The notes: generated by a model from the letters alone, not told the origin. A DNA stretch of 11,581 nt from Clostridia bacterium (GCA_017452215.1 JAFTMU010000050.1:1-11581), one strand, 5' to 3'; numbered from the stretch's first letter, positions 1 through 7,004 are shown. Translations and numbers: made by a program.

Positions 1-555
1 GGCACCCGTCATCAGCTTGCCGTCCTCGCCGTAGGCATTGGAAACAAACACGGGCAAGGAGCTATTCTCCTTTGCTGCAAGCAAAGCTGCCTTGGTCTCA
101 TAGCTGTCGTTCATGGTCTCGATAAAGATCAGATCCACCCCGTATTTTACCCCAAGACGCACCGTTTTGGCAAAGACCTCCACCGCATCCTCAAAATCAA
201 GATCTCCGTAGGGCTTGAGCATTCTTCCCGTCGGACCGATATCCAAAGCGATCCATCTCTGCTCCCGATCCGCAAGACCTTCCCTTGCCCGTTTGGCATT
301 TTCTACGGCGGCAGAGATAATGCTCTCCAGCTCCTCCTCGCCAAATTTCAAAACGTTCGCCCCAAAGGTGTTGGTGCTGACCACTTGGCTGCCCGCCTCA
401 AAATATGAGCGATGGATCTCGGTGATGCGTTCCGAATGTGTCAGATTCCATCGCTCGGGCGCCTCCCCGGGCAACAGTCCGCTCTTTTGTAAAAGCGTCC
501 CCATGCCTCCGTCGAGGACCAGAATATTTTTTTGCATATACTCCGTAATTTTCAT
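1..555 (-). CDS. metH: Cobalamin-dependent methionine synthase, N-terminal part (cut by window edge)
   Basis: The visible 185 residues are the start of the homocysteine-binding barrel of B12-dependent methionine synthase, which transfers a methyl group from methyl-cobalamin to homocysteine in the cytoplasm. The sequence shows the family opening LDGGMGTLLQ (residues about 15-24), STNTFGAN (about 63-70), LDIGPTGRML and FIETMNDSYE. The three zinc-binding cysteines, and the folate, cobalamin-binding and any activation domains, would lie beyond the window, so they cannot be checked. The start at 555 is supported by an AAAGGAG ribosome-binding site at 567-561. It is the last visible gene of a metF-activator-metH operon and starts 35 nt after the activator gene's stop. 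Because the activation domain is encoded next door, this MetH is probably the shorter form without a C-terminal activation domain (inference). A stand-alone homocysteine methyltransferase is the main alternative; the neighbouring activator gene makes MetH more likely. Confidence 0.9.
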   Translation of the reverse strand, partial: MKITEYMQKNILVLDGGMGTLLQKSGLLPGEAPERWNLTHSERITEIHRSYFEAGSQVVSTNTFGANVLKFGEEELESIISAAVENAKRAREGLADREQRWIALDIGPTGRMLKPYGDLDFEDAVEVFAKTVRLGVKYGVDLIFIETMNDSYETKAALLAAKENSSLPVFVSNAYGEDGKLMTGA

Positions 556-560
556 GTATG

Positions 561-582
561 CTCCTTTGCTTGCAGAGCAAGC
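561..582 (-). promoter_or_regulatory. Hairpin directly upstream of the metH ribosome-binding site
   Basis: On the minus strand a perfect 6-bp stem (GCTTGC/GCAAGC, 3-nt loop, 582-568) is followed at once by the AAAGGAG Shine-Dalgarno sequence (567-561) and then by the metH ATG at 555. There is no T-run, so it is not a terminator. It may keep the ribosome-binding site unpaired or mark an RNA processing site within the operon mRNA; this role is inferred. Confidence 0.4.
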
Positions 583-590
583 GATCTCTG

Positions 591-1199
591 TCAGTTCTTC
601 TTTTTCAGCCCGATGATCGCCGTCACCGATTTGGAGGGCGACATCAAAAGACTTTCATTGAGTGCAACACCAATACGCTTGGGCGCATCCAATACCGTGA
701 TCAAGGGGCGCTGAAAGTCAAGGGGCAGATCTCCGTATCCGGGGCTGAACCTGGGACAGATCCCCTTCCCCTTTTCTTCCCATTCTTCCTTGACCTGCAT
801 TTCAAACGCATCACAAAGCGCCTCGATCCGCTCCGTGCCAATAGCGTCCAGCATCACCGCCCGTGCGGGAGATATGCGACTGTATCTTGCGATCAAACGG
901 TCAAGCTCCACACCTACCGTTGCGCAAAAGACGATGGTGCCGTCACAATCCCCCAAATGCTTGCACAGGGAACGGGATGTTACCCTCGCAAAGCCAAGAT
1001 CAGCACAGTCGCCATCCAAGCGCACTTGCGTATGCAGATAACAAACACACTGCGTTACCTTGCCCCCAAGCTCTCCAAGACATTCGTCCAGAAGCGCCTC
1101 CATTTCGGGGCTTCCCTCCCGCACGCCTGCATAACGCAGTATCTCACGCCGATCCACAAATGGAGCCGAAAGGCTTTTCGTCAGTACCGTTTCCTGCAT
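591..1199 (-). CDS. Stand-alone methionine synthase (B12) activation-domain protein
   Basis: This 202-residue protein corresponds to the activation domain that in E. coli forms the C-terminus of MetH. That domain binds S-adenosylmethionine and helps reductively remethylate cobalamin when it has become oxidised. The SAM-binding signature R-x3-GY is present (R150, G154-Y155, within RFSPGYGDLP), followed by the typical segment LNESLLMSPSKSVTAIIGL near residues 180-198. No cobalamin-binding or barrel domain is present, so this is a split arrangement as seen in many Clostridia. It begins 1 nt after the metF stop (TGA-T-ATG) and has only a weak ribosome-binding site, so translation is probably coupled to metF. 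metH follows 35 nt downstream. A corrinoid-reactivation role for another enzyme is possible, but the position in front of metH argues against it. Confidence 0.88.
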   Translation of the reverse strand: MQETVLTKSLSAPFVDRREILRYAGVREGSPEMEALLDECLGELGGKVTQCVCYLHTQVRLDGDCADLGFARVTSRSLCKHLGDCDGTIVFCATVGVELDRLIARYSRISPARAVMLDAIGTERIEALCDAFEMQVKEEWEEKGKGICPRFSPGYGDLPLDFQRPLITVLDAPKRIGVALNESLLMSPSKSVTAIIGLKKKN

Positions 1200-1200
1200 A

Positions 1201-2076
1201 TCAACCCAAAATATCCGAAAGATTTGCTTGTATCTTTGCCGCCACGTCGGGCTTGTTCATGGAATAAACGTGCACGTTGGTGATCCCGTTGGCAAACAGA
1301 TCGATGATCTGATCGGTGGCGTAAGCGATCCCCGCCTGCTTCATGGCATCGGGAGAATGTCCGAACTTGTCCACAAGGCTCTTAAAGCGCTGCGGCATAA
1401 AAGAGCCCGAGAGCTTGATGGCTCTCTCCACCTGATTTGCGTTCGTGATAGGCATCACCCCGGGAATCACGGGAACGGTGATCCCCGCTTCACGGATCTT
1501 GTAGAGGAAATTATATAAAAGATTGTTATCAAAAAACATCTGCGTGGTCAAAAAGGAGCAGCCTGCATCCACCTTTTCCTTCAAGTGCTTGATGTCCTCT
1601 CCTTGATTTTCGCTCTCGGGGTGCACCTCGGGATAACAAGCGCCGCCAATGCAAAAATCCGCACCGCTTTCCTTGATATCTCGGATCAGATCCGAGGCGT
1701 AACGGTACGCCCACGTTCCCCTGTCGCTCCCCATCAATTCGGGCGTCAGATCTCCCCGGAGCGCCATCACGTTTTCGATCCCCGCCGCCTTCATCTCCTG
1801 GATCTTCCGTCTCACCGTCTCCTTGGTGGAGGAAACACAGGTCAGATGCGCCAGGGTAGGCACACCGTAGCTCTCTGTGATATTTTTCGCAATTTCCAAG
1901 GTATAACGGCTTGTCCCCCCGCCGGCTCCATAGGTCACGCTCATAAAGGAGGGGGTGAGCTTTGCGATCTCCTCGGTTGCATTCTTCACGCTTTGAAAGG
2001 AGGAATCGGTCTTTGGAGGAAATACCTCAAAAGAAAGCATCAGCTTATTCTGATTCAAAAAATCACTCAATTTCAT
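1201..2076 (-). CDS. metF: 5,10-methylenetetrahydrofolate reductase
   Basis: This 291-residue flavoprotein reduces methylene-tetrahydrofolate to 5-methyl-tetrahydrofolate, the methyl donor for MetH. Family motifs are all visible: SFEVFPPK (residues 15-22, with the catalytic Glu at 17), SVTYGAGG (46-53), ALRGD (105-109), GGACYPEVHPES (144-155), TTQMFFD (177-183), PGVMPI (205-210) and HVYSMNKP (269-276). Length matches bacterial MetF. The reading frame stays open far upstream, across the antisense of ddh, but the ATG at 2076 is the right start. It has AGAGG 7 nt upstream, its product begins in register with the family, and a good promoter lies just before it. It is the first gene of the operon with the activation protein and metH. 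No extra zinc-binding C-terminal domain and no metV gene is seen, so a classical NAD(P)H-dependent enzyme is likely. Confidence 0.96.
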   Translation of the reverse strand: MKLSDFLNQNKLMLSFEVFPPKTDSSFQSVKNATEEIAKLTPSFMSVTYGAGGGTSRYTLEIAKNITESYGVPTLAHLTCVSSTKETVRRKIQEMKAAGIENVMALRGDLTPELMGSDRGTWAYRYASDLIRDIKESGADFCIGGACYPEVHPESENQGEDIKHLKEKVDAGCSFLTTQMFFDNNLLYNFLYKIREAGITVPVIPGVMPITNANQVERAIKLSGSFMPQRFKSLVDKFGHSPDAMKQAGIAYATDQIIDLFANGITNVHVYSMNKPDVAAKIQANLSDILG

Positions 2077-2106
2077 AGTCTTGCCTCTTTTCCTTTTGTT
2101 ACGTTC

Positions 2107-2136
2107 ATTATAGCACACATCTCCCTCCCAAATCAA
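2107..2136 (-). promoter_or_regulatory. Promoter of the metF-activator-metH operon
   Basis: On the minus strand there is a -35 of TTGATT (2136-2131), an 18-bp spacer and a -10 of TATAAT (2112-2107), preceded by the TGC extended -10 element. The predicted transcript starts near 2100, leaving a leader of about 25 nt before the metF ATG. That is too short for a SAM or cobalamin riboswitch. Confidence 0.8.
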
Positions 2137-2176
2137 TAAAAGTTGAAAAATTAACAAAAAAATATTCCATTTCCCA

Positions 2177-2205
2177 TAGACATTTTTTTTCGCCTGTGAT
2201 ATAAT
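2177..2205 (+). promoter_or_regulatory. ddh: Promoter of ddh
   Basis: TAGACA (2177-2182), a 17-bp spacer and TATAAT (2200-2205) with a TGA extended -10 element form a near-consensus sigma-A promoter about 43 bp upstream of the ddh start. It diverges from the metF promoter. About 40 bp of very AT-rich DNA separates the two -35 elements. Confidence 0.8.
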
Positions 2206-2247
2206 AATAACGCCCAAGGGCAAACCACTCAAAGGAGTTCTCAACAA

Positions 2248-3234
2248 ATGAGTATCAGAATCGGAATTATGGGATACGGGAATATTGGCAGAGCCGTGGA
2301 ATGTGCGATTCGCCAAAATCCCGATATGGAATTGGTTGCAGTCTTTACCCGCCGCCCTCCCAAAAGCGTCAGCATCCTGACCGAGGGCGTATGCGTCCGT
2401 CACGCCGACGACGTGTTGCAAATGAAGGAGGAGATCGACGTTCTCGTGCTCTGCGGCGGAAGCGCTACCGACCTCCCTGCGCAAACCCCCGAGCTTGCAA
2501 AGCATTTTAACGTGGTGGATAGCTTTGATACTCACGCCCGCATCAGCGAGCATTTTGCAAACGTAGATGCCGCAGCCCGTGAAGGCGGCACCCTTGCCGT
2601 CATCTCCTGCGGTTGGGATCCGGGAATGTTCTCCATCAACCGCCTTTATGCAAGAGCCATTCTCCCCGAGGGCAAGGATTATACCTTCTGGGGCAAGGGC
2701 ATCAGTCAGGGACATTCCGACGCCATTCGCCGCATCAAGGGTGTCAAAAACGCAAAGCAATATACCATTCCCTTGGAATCGGCGCTGAACGCCGTCCGCA
2801 ACGCAGACACCACTGCCTTTACGCCAAGGCAAATGCACCTTCGTGAGTGCTTCGTGGTAGCTGAGGAGGGGGCAGATACCCAACGGATCGAGCAAGAGAT
2901 CAAATCCATGCCCAACTATTTTGCTGACTATGACACCGTGGTGCATTTCATCTCCGAGGAGGAGCTGCTCCGTGACCACAGCGGGATCCCCCACGGCGGA
3001 TTTGTGATCCGCTCGGGAAAAACAGGTTGGGAAAATGAAAATACACACGTCATCGAATATAATATCAAATTGGATTCCAACCCCGAGTTCACCGCCAGCG
3101 TCATCATTGCTTGCGCAAGAGCCGCATATCGCATGAAGGCGGAGGGACTCACGGGCTGCAAGACCATTCTGGATCTCCCCCCCGCCTACCTCTCTCCCCT
3201 GTCGGGCGAGGAGCTTCGCAACACCTTACTCTAA
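2248..3234 (+). CDS. ddh: meso-Diaminopimelate D-dehydrogenase
   Basis: This 328-residue NADPH-dependent enzyme converts tetrahydrodipicolinate plus ammonia to meso-2,6-diaminopimelate in one step, feeding lysine and peptidoglycan synthesis. The N-terminal Rossmann motif GYGNIG is at residues 9-14. Family-specific segments follow: DSFDTH (91-96), CGWDPGMFS (121-129) and FWGKGISQGHSDAIRRIKG (147-165), which build the substrate and nucleotide sites. Length matches the family. The ATG at 2248 has AAAGGAG about 10 nt upstream. The gene is monocistronic, with its own promoter and a terminator 16 nt after the stop. It is divergent from the methionine operon; both are amino-acid biosynthesis units, but no shared operator is obvious. 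Its presence indicates the one-step dehydrogenase variant of the DAP pathway. Confidence 0.95.
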   Translation: MSIRIGIMGYGNIGRAVECAIRQNPDMELVAVFTRRPPKSVSILTEGVCVRHADDVLQMKEEIDVLVLCGGSATDLPAQTPELAKHFNVVDSFDTHARISEHFANVDAAAREGGTLAVISCGWDPGMFSINRLYARAILPEGKDYTFWGKGISQGHSDAIRRIKGVKNAKQYTIPLESALNAVRNADTTAFTPRQMHLRECFVVAEEGADTQRIEQEIKSMPNYFADYDTVVHFISEEELLRDHSGIPHGGFVIRSGKTGWENENTHVIEYNIKLDSNPEFTASVIIACARAAYRMKAEGLTGCKTILDLPPAYLSPLSGEELRNTLL

Positions 3235-3249
3235 TAAAAAATTCAAAAA

Positions 3250-3279
3250 CGAGCGGTCCTTGTGACCGCTCGCTTTTTT
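3250..3279. terminator. Bidirectional rho-independent terminator between ddh and the nuclease gene
   Basis: A 9-bp perfect stem (CGAGCGGTC/GACCGCTCG, 3250-3258 with 3264-3272) and a 5-nt loop is followed by CTTTTTT on the plus strand. On the minus strand the same stem is followed by TTTTTGAATTTTTT. It sits in the 50-bp gap between the convergent stop codons of ddh and the nuclease gene and can end both transcripts. Confidence 0.9.
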
Positions 3280-3284
3280 AATCA

Positions 3285-5390
3285 TTATTTCAACACAAAT
3301 TTCTTAATAGCAAAGAACACCAAGCCTGCAAGTCCCACTCCGCCTACCGATATAGCGACGGGGAGAACAAGATCGTTGCCCTGCTGCTCTGCCATGGGAA
3401 TGGTAGCATAGGTGGCAGCGCCGCAATGTACGCAGGTTTGCTGCGAAAGTCCTGTTTGATCAACGGTCGCCTCCTTGACGATCTCCGCTTCTCCGTATTC
3501 GTGGGAGGTCACAGCTACATTCTTGCCCTTCAGGATCAAAGTACCGCAATCCTTGCAATAGGTGTCTCCCGTGTAGCCTTCCTTGGTACAGTTGGCTTCT
3601 ACTGCATCTCTGATCTCTGCGTTCAAATGCCCACAGGCACTCACCGTGCGATCCTCCGTCTTGTCACAAACAGAGCATTTCCTTTGCTCATTATCCATAC
3701 CGTCCACAGGAGTCCAAGTCCCCCATTCGTGCGCCCCTGTGGGCAAAAGGATGCTTCCCACAGAAAGCTTTTCCCCACAAGCAACACAATAGGTATCACC
3801 CGTATATCCGGGATTTCCGCAATCAGCAGATTCTGCGCCCTCCAAGCGAGTCTCTGCGTGAGCGCACACCTCGGCGCCCACCTCCCGAATGTCGGTCATC
3901 ATAAGGTTGAGATATTTTGCGCTACTGCCCGTCACGCCCGTAACGTAGCCGCTGACCTGTACCTCCTTACCGATCAAGGAGGATAACTGCCCTGTGCTTT
4001 CGGGATAGGTAATGCTACCCGTAATATCCGCCCCGCCAATGGCAAGATTGTAATAGGTCTTCGTACCGCTTCCCGAGGTAGAAAGCATCCCCGTCACCGT
4101 TACGTAATCAATCGAAACACCGCTAAGGTATTCGTCGCAATCCGCCCCCGTCAGCTTGGTGGGAACGGGATAGCGCACCTGCTCACTGCCAAGTACCTCG
4201 TGCATAGCACCCTGACTGAACTGCACCGCTCCGCCGTATTCGGTCGTAGAGCCCGTCACACGGACCTTGTCCCCGATCTCAACCTCCGGCATAGATTTCA
4301 CGTACACCATCATAATGCCCGTTTCATCCTTCAAAAGATAGCTCTGCGCATTTCTGGCAACCACGATGCCCTCTGCCGTGTATTCGTTCATAGAGCTTGC
4401 AATGATCGTAGCAATGGGAGTCACCGTTGGCTCGGTGACATCACTGCCGCCCGATCCACTGCCGGAGCCACCGCCGGATCCACCGCCTGTCCCCGTCGTT
4501 CCTTTAGAAGGCGTAGTCATTCCCTCGGGCACCTCCTCGCCAAAGAGCGTCCATGCCAATTCGGGATAGTCGATAAAGACGTTTCTGTTTCCTTGAATGT
4601 TCTGTACGACCTCGTTTCTTCCCATCTCCCAGGTGTCAACGGGATCCAGCTCGCACCATTCCAAAAGCACGTCCACGCTTTGGAAAACGTTGGTCACACT
4701 GCCGCAGCCGGAATACTCATCATAGTACCGCACGTATACGTAAAGAATAATTCTCGCAACGTCTCCCTTGACGTTATCCAAAGGCTCGTAGTAAGAAGAT
4801 CCCTTCGCTCCACCCGTAATACCGCTGAGATTTCCAACAGAGGTGCTTCCCCCCGTGACGTAGCCGTACTTTAGGTTTCCTCTGTCGTTATTGGTCCTGC
4901 TCTCCGAGGGACGAATGTGGTGCATATCAGCCCCTGCTCCCGAGGTCTTAAAGCCGCCAAGGCTTTGTGGCCAGACGTGCTCACGGTTCCAGCCTGCACC
5001 CCCGTTGAATTGCCCATAGGTAGCACTGTAAGAGGTGTATAGCGTAGTGAAATGTCCTGTATCGTTGTTTTCACAATCGGTGGACGTGGCTTTTTCCTTA
5101 CAATCCTTGTAGGAGGTAGTCTTTTTATGCGTGGAGCTGAGAAGCGTATTCAGCGTGCTCTTCAAGCTTCCCGAGGAGAGCGCCGCCATTGCCTCATAGG
5201 TATAGCTACCCGTGTAGTAGCTCCCCGCACTCGTTCCCTCCAACGTGGTGCAAATTTCTCCCCGCTCTCCGGAATTGGAGGTTTTGGAATACGAGGACGG
5301 CGCTGCAGATACTGTGATATGGATCGATCCCGAAAAAAGGATCCATACCGCAATCCATGCGGCGCAAATTTTCTTTGCTCTTTCTTTCAT
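3285..5390 (-). CDS. Secreted, membrane-anchored endonuclease I-family nuclease with OB-fold and Cys-rich repeats
   Basis: This protein of about 701 residues should cut DNA or RNA outside the cell. A signal peptide (about residues 1-29, hydrophobic core then VSA/AP) leads into an EndA/NucM-type His-Me-finger nuclease domain (about 40-285). The metal/catalytic motif NREHVWPQS is at 135-143 and DMHHIRP...NNDRGNLKYG at about 155-176, followed by the family segment KGDVARIILYVYVRY. A Gly/Ser linker (about 296-316) is followed by two beta-rich segments resembling nucleic-acid-binding OB folds (about 330-505), two Cys-rich repeats and a C-terminal membrane helix with basic tail (about 674-701). The start at 5390 has GAGGG 5 nt upstream. 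An in-frame ATG at 5408 lacks a ribosome-binding site and would put six residues before the signal peptide. It has its own promoter and terminator. Scavenging of nucleotides from extracellular DNA is the likely role (inference). Confidence 0.88.
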   Translation of the reverse strand: MKERAKKICAAWIAVWILFSGSIHITVSAAPSSYSKTSNSGERGEICTTLEGTSAGSYYTGSYTYEAMAALSSGSLKSTLNTLLSSTHKKTTSYKDCKEKATSTDCENNDTGHFTTLYTSYSATYGQFNGGAGWNREHVWPQSLGGFKTSGAGADMHHIRPSESRTNNDRGNLKYGYVTGGSTSVGNLSGITGGAKGSSYYEPLDNVKGDVARIILYVYVRYYDEYSGCGSVTNVFQSVDVLLEWCELDPVDTWEMGRNEVVQNIQGNRNVFIDYPELAWTLFGEEVPEGMTTPSKGTTGTGGGSGGGSGSGSGGSDVTEPTVTPIATIIASSMNEYTAEGIVVARNAQSYLLKDETGIMMVYVKSMPEVEIGDKVRVTGSTTEYGGAVQFSQGAMHEVLGSEQVRYPVPTKLTGADCDEYLSGVSIDYVTVTGMLSTSGSGTKTYYNLAIGGADITGSITYPESTGQLSSLIGKEVQVSGYVTGVTGSSAKYLNLMMTDIREVGAEVCAHAETRLEGAESADCGNPGYTGDTYCVACGEKLSVGSILLPTGAHEWGTWTPVDGMDNEQRKCSVCDKTEDRTVSACGHLNAEIRDAVEANCTKEGYTGDTYCKDCGTLILKGKNVAVTSHEYGEAEIVKEATVDQTGLSQQTCVHCGAATYATIPMAEQQGNDLVLPVAISVGGVGLAGLVFFAIKKFVLK
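3396..3869 (-). repeat. Two tandem Cys-rich repeats within the nuclease C-terminus
   Basis: Two copies of about 75-80 codons each begin with C-x-H or CGH, contain the identical core GYTGDTYC followed by xxCG, and end with a HEWG/HEYG segment and another C-x-x-C pair. The spacing of Cys and His resembles small zinc-ribbon-like or disulfide-linked modules common in Clostridia surface proteins. They lie between the OB-like region and the membrane anchor, so they may form a stalk (inference). Confidence 0.75.
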
Positions 5391-5460
5391 TTTAACCCTC
5401 ACTTGCATCCATTAGAATTTAAAAACGACCCAAAAAGACAAAATTCAACCATTCTCATTC

Positions 5461-5489
5461 AGTATATCATACAAGCAGGCAAATGTAAA
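5461..5489 (-). promoter_or_regulatory. Promoter of the nuclease gene
   Basis: On the minus strand there is TTTACA (5489-5484), a 17-bp spacer and TATACT (5466-5461), with a TGA extended -10 element. It lies 71 bp upstream of the nuclease start and just after the terminator of the preceding operon, so the nuclease gene is transcribed on its own. Confidence 0.82.
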
Positions 5490-5520
5490 GGAAAACGCAA
5501 AATTATTTTCCTTTTTTGTC

Positions 5521-5558
5521 AAAAAACAGGACCCGTACCATCATACGGAATCCTGTTT
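5521..5558 (-). terminator. Rho-independent terminator of the amidohydrolase-SemiSWEET operon
   Basis: On the minus strand an 8-bp outer stem (AAACAGGA/TCCTGTTT, 5558-5551 with 5531-5524) and a 5-bp inner stem (CCGTA/TACGG) are separated by a small internal mismatch, with a 6-nt loop. The outer arm ends in a run of Ts. It lies 24 nt after the stop at 5582. On the plus strand no T-run follows, so it works in one direction. Confidence 0.85.
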
Positions 5559-5581
5559 AAAAATTTAAGCTTCCTCGTCAC

Positions 5582-5890
5582 TCACTGCACACATACCTTC
5601 TCCCGTTCCTTATCAAGTCTGTAATTTCTTATATAAAGAACAAGATCTGTTCCCACCATCAACAAATTAAGAACGTAGAAGAAAAGAACATACCATTTTG
5701 ATGCAAAGGAGCTGATGTAGGTCTCATTGACCAGCTTTGAGGCGATCCCCGCCACGTATCCGAAAAAGATCAAGCAGAGAAAAGGAAGACTCTTCCCTTT
5801 TGTTGTCCTTGTCTTCCAGGATTTGATAACGTTAAGCGGCCAGGAGGCGCCAAAGCTGACGATCATAATGATTTCAAGAATTTCACTCAT
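5582..5890 (-). CDS. Small PQ-loop/SemiSWEET-like membrane protein
   Basis: This 102-residue protein has three predicted membrane helices (about residues 3-22, 36-54 and 66-87) and a short charged C-terminal tail. The segment WPLNVIKSWKTRTTKGKSLP (17-36) has the layout of the first helix and loop of SemiSWEET/PQ-loop proteins: a helix-breaking proline (P18), then a loop of basic and Thr/Ser residues leading into helix 2. Family members are half-size transporters that dimerise to move small sugars or other small solutes. The substrate here cannot be read from sequence. It starts 42 nt after the amidohydrolase stop, has only a weak GGGAAG ribosome-binding site and no promoter of its own, and is followed by a terminator. 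It is therefore the second gene of that operon and may move the amidohydrolase's substrate or product (inference). Confidence 0.72.
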   Translation of the reverse strand: MSEILEIIMIVSFGASWPLNVIKSWKTRTTKGKSLPFLCLIFFGYVAGIASKLVNETYISSFASKWYVLFFYVLNLLMVGTDLVLYIRNYRLDKEREKVCVQ

Positions 5891-5932
5891 AATACAATTT
5901 CTTCCCTTTTAAATAGATCTATCCCAAACGGA

Positions 5933-6826
5933 TCACTGCGTTTCCACAATCTCTCTCATTGCATCCACGCAATCATTGTTGTTCTTCAAATATGTGAAGA
6001 TCTCCGCAAGGCGGTCAACCGAGAGCTTTACATAAGCCTCGCCGATGGTGGGAGTACAACCGAAGGGGGGGTAGCCCGCAAACACGTTGGGGAAATTTGC
6101 GATCCATGTCGCATAGGTGGAAATGCCGTATTCAGGCGGAAATACCAAGCGTCCGGTACCCATGCCGCTCTCCGCATCAAAGCGATCCGGTGCCACCAGA
6201 TGGGGGTGAGTTCCGTAAACCAAAGCGGTCTCCTTGAAGTCTCCGTGTCCTCCGCCGGTTCCCGTTTCTGCAAATTTTTCCAAGGTCTCCAAATCCGCTT
6301 CCGTAAGCATGGAAAAATATTCGGGATCCTTTTTTGCCGCCTCCAAAACGTTCTTCGGGTCCAGCTGTTCCTTAAAATCGTATGCACCGCAGCTCATAAC
6401 AATATAGTTTTTCTTTTTATAAAGGTGAGAGCGTGTGAAAAGCCCAAGCAAGGAGGTGTTTCCGCCATGAGAGGAGCAAATCAGAATCTTAGTAAAGCCG
6501 TTTCGTGCAATCTCGTCGCAAAGTTCCTCAAGAACAGTGAGCATGGTCTTGGGATTCATACCGATAAAGCCACGCTTTTTCGTTTCGGAGGGGCGCTCAA
6601 AAATATGCGCCGAGGAAACGTCTCCCAGCCACATCGTGGTAGGAAACATCATGACGTCCGCCTTTTCCGCAGCCAGCTCCACAATGCGATCCCCTTTTAT
6701 GGAGTCTGTTCCAACCGGCAAATGCTGCCCGTGCTTCTCAAGGCATCCCAGCGTCATCACGCAAAGACCGCCCGAACGCTCAATTGCGCCTTCAAATTCT
6801 TCTTCTCTTAAAAATTCCCATTTCAT
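5933..6826 (-). CDS. Creatininase-family metal-dependent amidohydrolase
   Basis: This 297-residue cytoplasmic protein belongs to the creatininase/creatinine amidohydrolase family, binuclear metal enzymes that open cyclic amides or cleave related C-N bonds. The metal motif LEKHGQHLPVGTD gives E30, H32 and D41, matching the spacing of the known ligands. SSHGGN at 118-123 supplies H120, and a C-terminal GGGHGDFKETALV (191-203) matches the family's conserved His/Glu stretch. In true creatininase a metal-binding Glu follows two residues after H120. Here it is Gly, as in the HGGN-type members, so creatinine is probably not the substrate. The start at 6826 has a perfect AGGAGG 8 nt upstream. An in-frame ATG at 6943 would lie upstream of the promoter. 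The gene leads an operon with a SemiSWEET-like gene and is divergent from a LysR regulator that probably controls it. Confidence 0.88.
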   Translation of the reverse strand: MKWEFLREEEFEGAIERSGGLCVMTLGCLEKHGQHLPVGTDSIKGDRIVELAAEKADVMMFPTTMWLGDVSSAHIFERPSETKKRGFIGMNPKTMLTVLEELCDEIARNGFTKILICSSHGGNTSLLGLFTRSHLYKKKNYIVMSCGAYDFKEQLDPKNVLEAAKKDPEYFSMLTEADLETLEKFAETGTGGGHGDFKETALVYGTHPHLVAPDRFDAESGMGTGRLVFPPEYGISTYATWIANFPNVFAGYPPFGCTPTIGEAYVKLSVDRLAEIFTYLKNNNDCVDAMREIVETQ

Positions 6827-6896
6827 AATGGATTCCTCCTGATTATCGTTCTGTGCGATAGATACCCAAAGGGCAAAACACGATTCGCACAAATTC

Positions 6897-6925
6897 ATTA
6901 TAGCATCAAAAAAGCATTCTGTAAA
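6897..6925 (-). promoter_or_regulatory. Promoter of the amidohydrolase operon, with phased AGCAT repeats
   Basis: On the minus strand there is TTTACA (6925-6920), a 17-bp spacer and TATAAT (6902-6897) with a TGC extended -10 element. The predicted leader is about 64 nt. The pentamer AGCAT (plus strand) occurs at 6902, 6913 and 6925, i.e. every 11-12 bp, overlapping both promoter elements. This looks like a possible regulator-binding array. Confidence 0.8.
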
Positions 6926-6943
6926 GCATGAAATAAAATACAC

Positions 6944-6972
6944 TTGCTTTCACATTAATGTTATGGTATAAT
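6944..6972 (+). promoter_or_regulatory. Promoter of the LysR regulator gene, with a palindrome in the spacer
   Basis: TATAAT (6967-6972) with a TGG extended -10 element is clear. The -35 is weak: TTGCTT at 6944-6949 with a 17-bp spacer is the best fit. A perfect 10-bp palindrome ACATTAATGT (6952-6961) lies in the spacer and is a candidate site for autorepression. The -10 falls too close to an ATG at 6984 for that to be the start. Confidence 0.65.
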
Positions 6973-7004
6973 AAAGAAAAACCATGAAAGAACGAGGCAA
7001 AGTG

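Noticed and set aside
215..1283. Plus-strand open frames across the metH and activator genes
   Set aside because: They overlap well-recognised minus-strand genes, have no recognisable domains and no ribosome-binding sites.
2137..2176. Possible shared operator between the metF and ddh promoters
   Set aside because: The 40 bp between the -35 elements is simply AT-rich; only a weak imperfect dyad (GTTGAAAAATTAAC) was seen, which is not enough to call.
2077..3048. Long open frame upstream of metF, antisense to ddh (about 324 codons)
   Set aside because: It lies wholly opposite ddh and the intergenic promoters, shows no family motif, and the metF ATG at 2076 has a proper ribosome-binding site and promoter. 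It is a side effect of codon use in ddh.
3396..3869. Repeated segments considered as a CRISPR-like array
   Set aside because: The similarity is at protein level within one reading frame, with only two copies of about 80 codons; there are no short identical repeats with unique spacers.
4200..4874. Plus-strand open frame of 224 codons inside the nuclease gene
   Set aside because: Antisense to a gene with clear nuclease motifs; the product is rich in Arg/His/Ser with no recognisable domain, typical of a shadow frame.
6827..6943. N-terminal extension of the amidohydrolase to an ATG at 6943
   Set aside because: The extension overlaps the promoter (6897-6925), and the ATG at 6826 has a perfect AGGAGG and matches the family N-terminus.
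6984..7004. Upstream ATG for the LysR gene
   Set aside because: It lies about 5 nt from the predicted transcription start, leaving no ribosome-binding site; the ATG at 7005 fits both family alignment and GAGG spacing.
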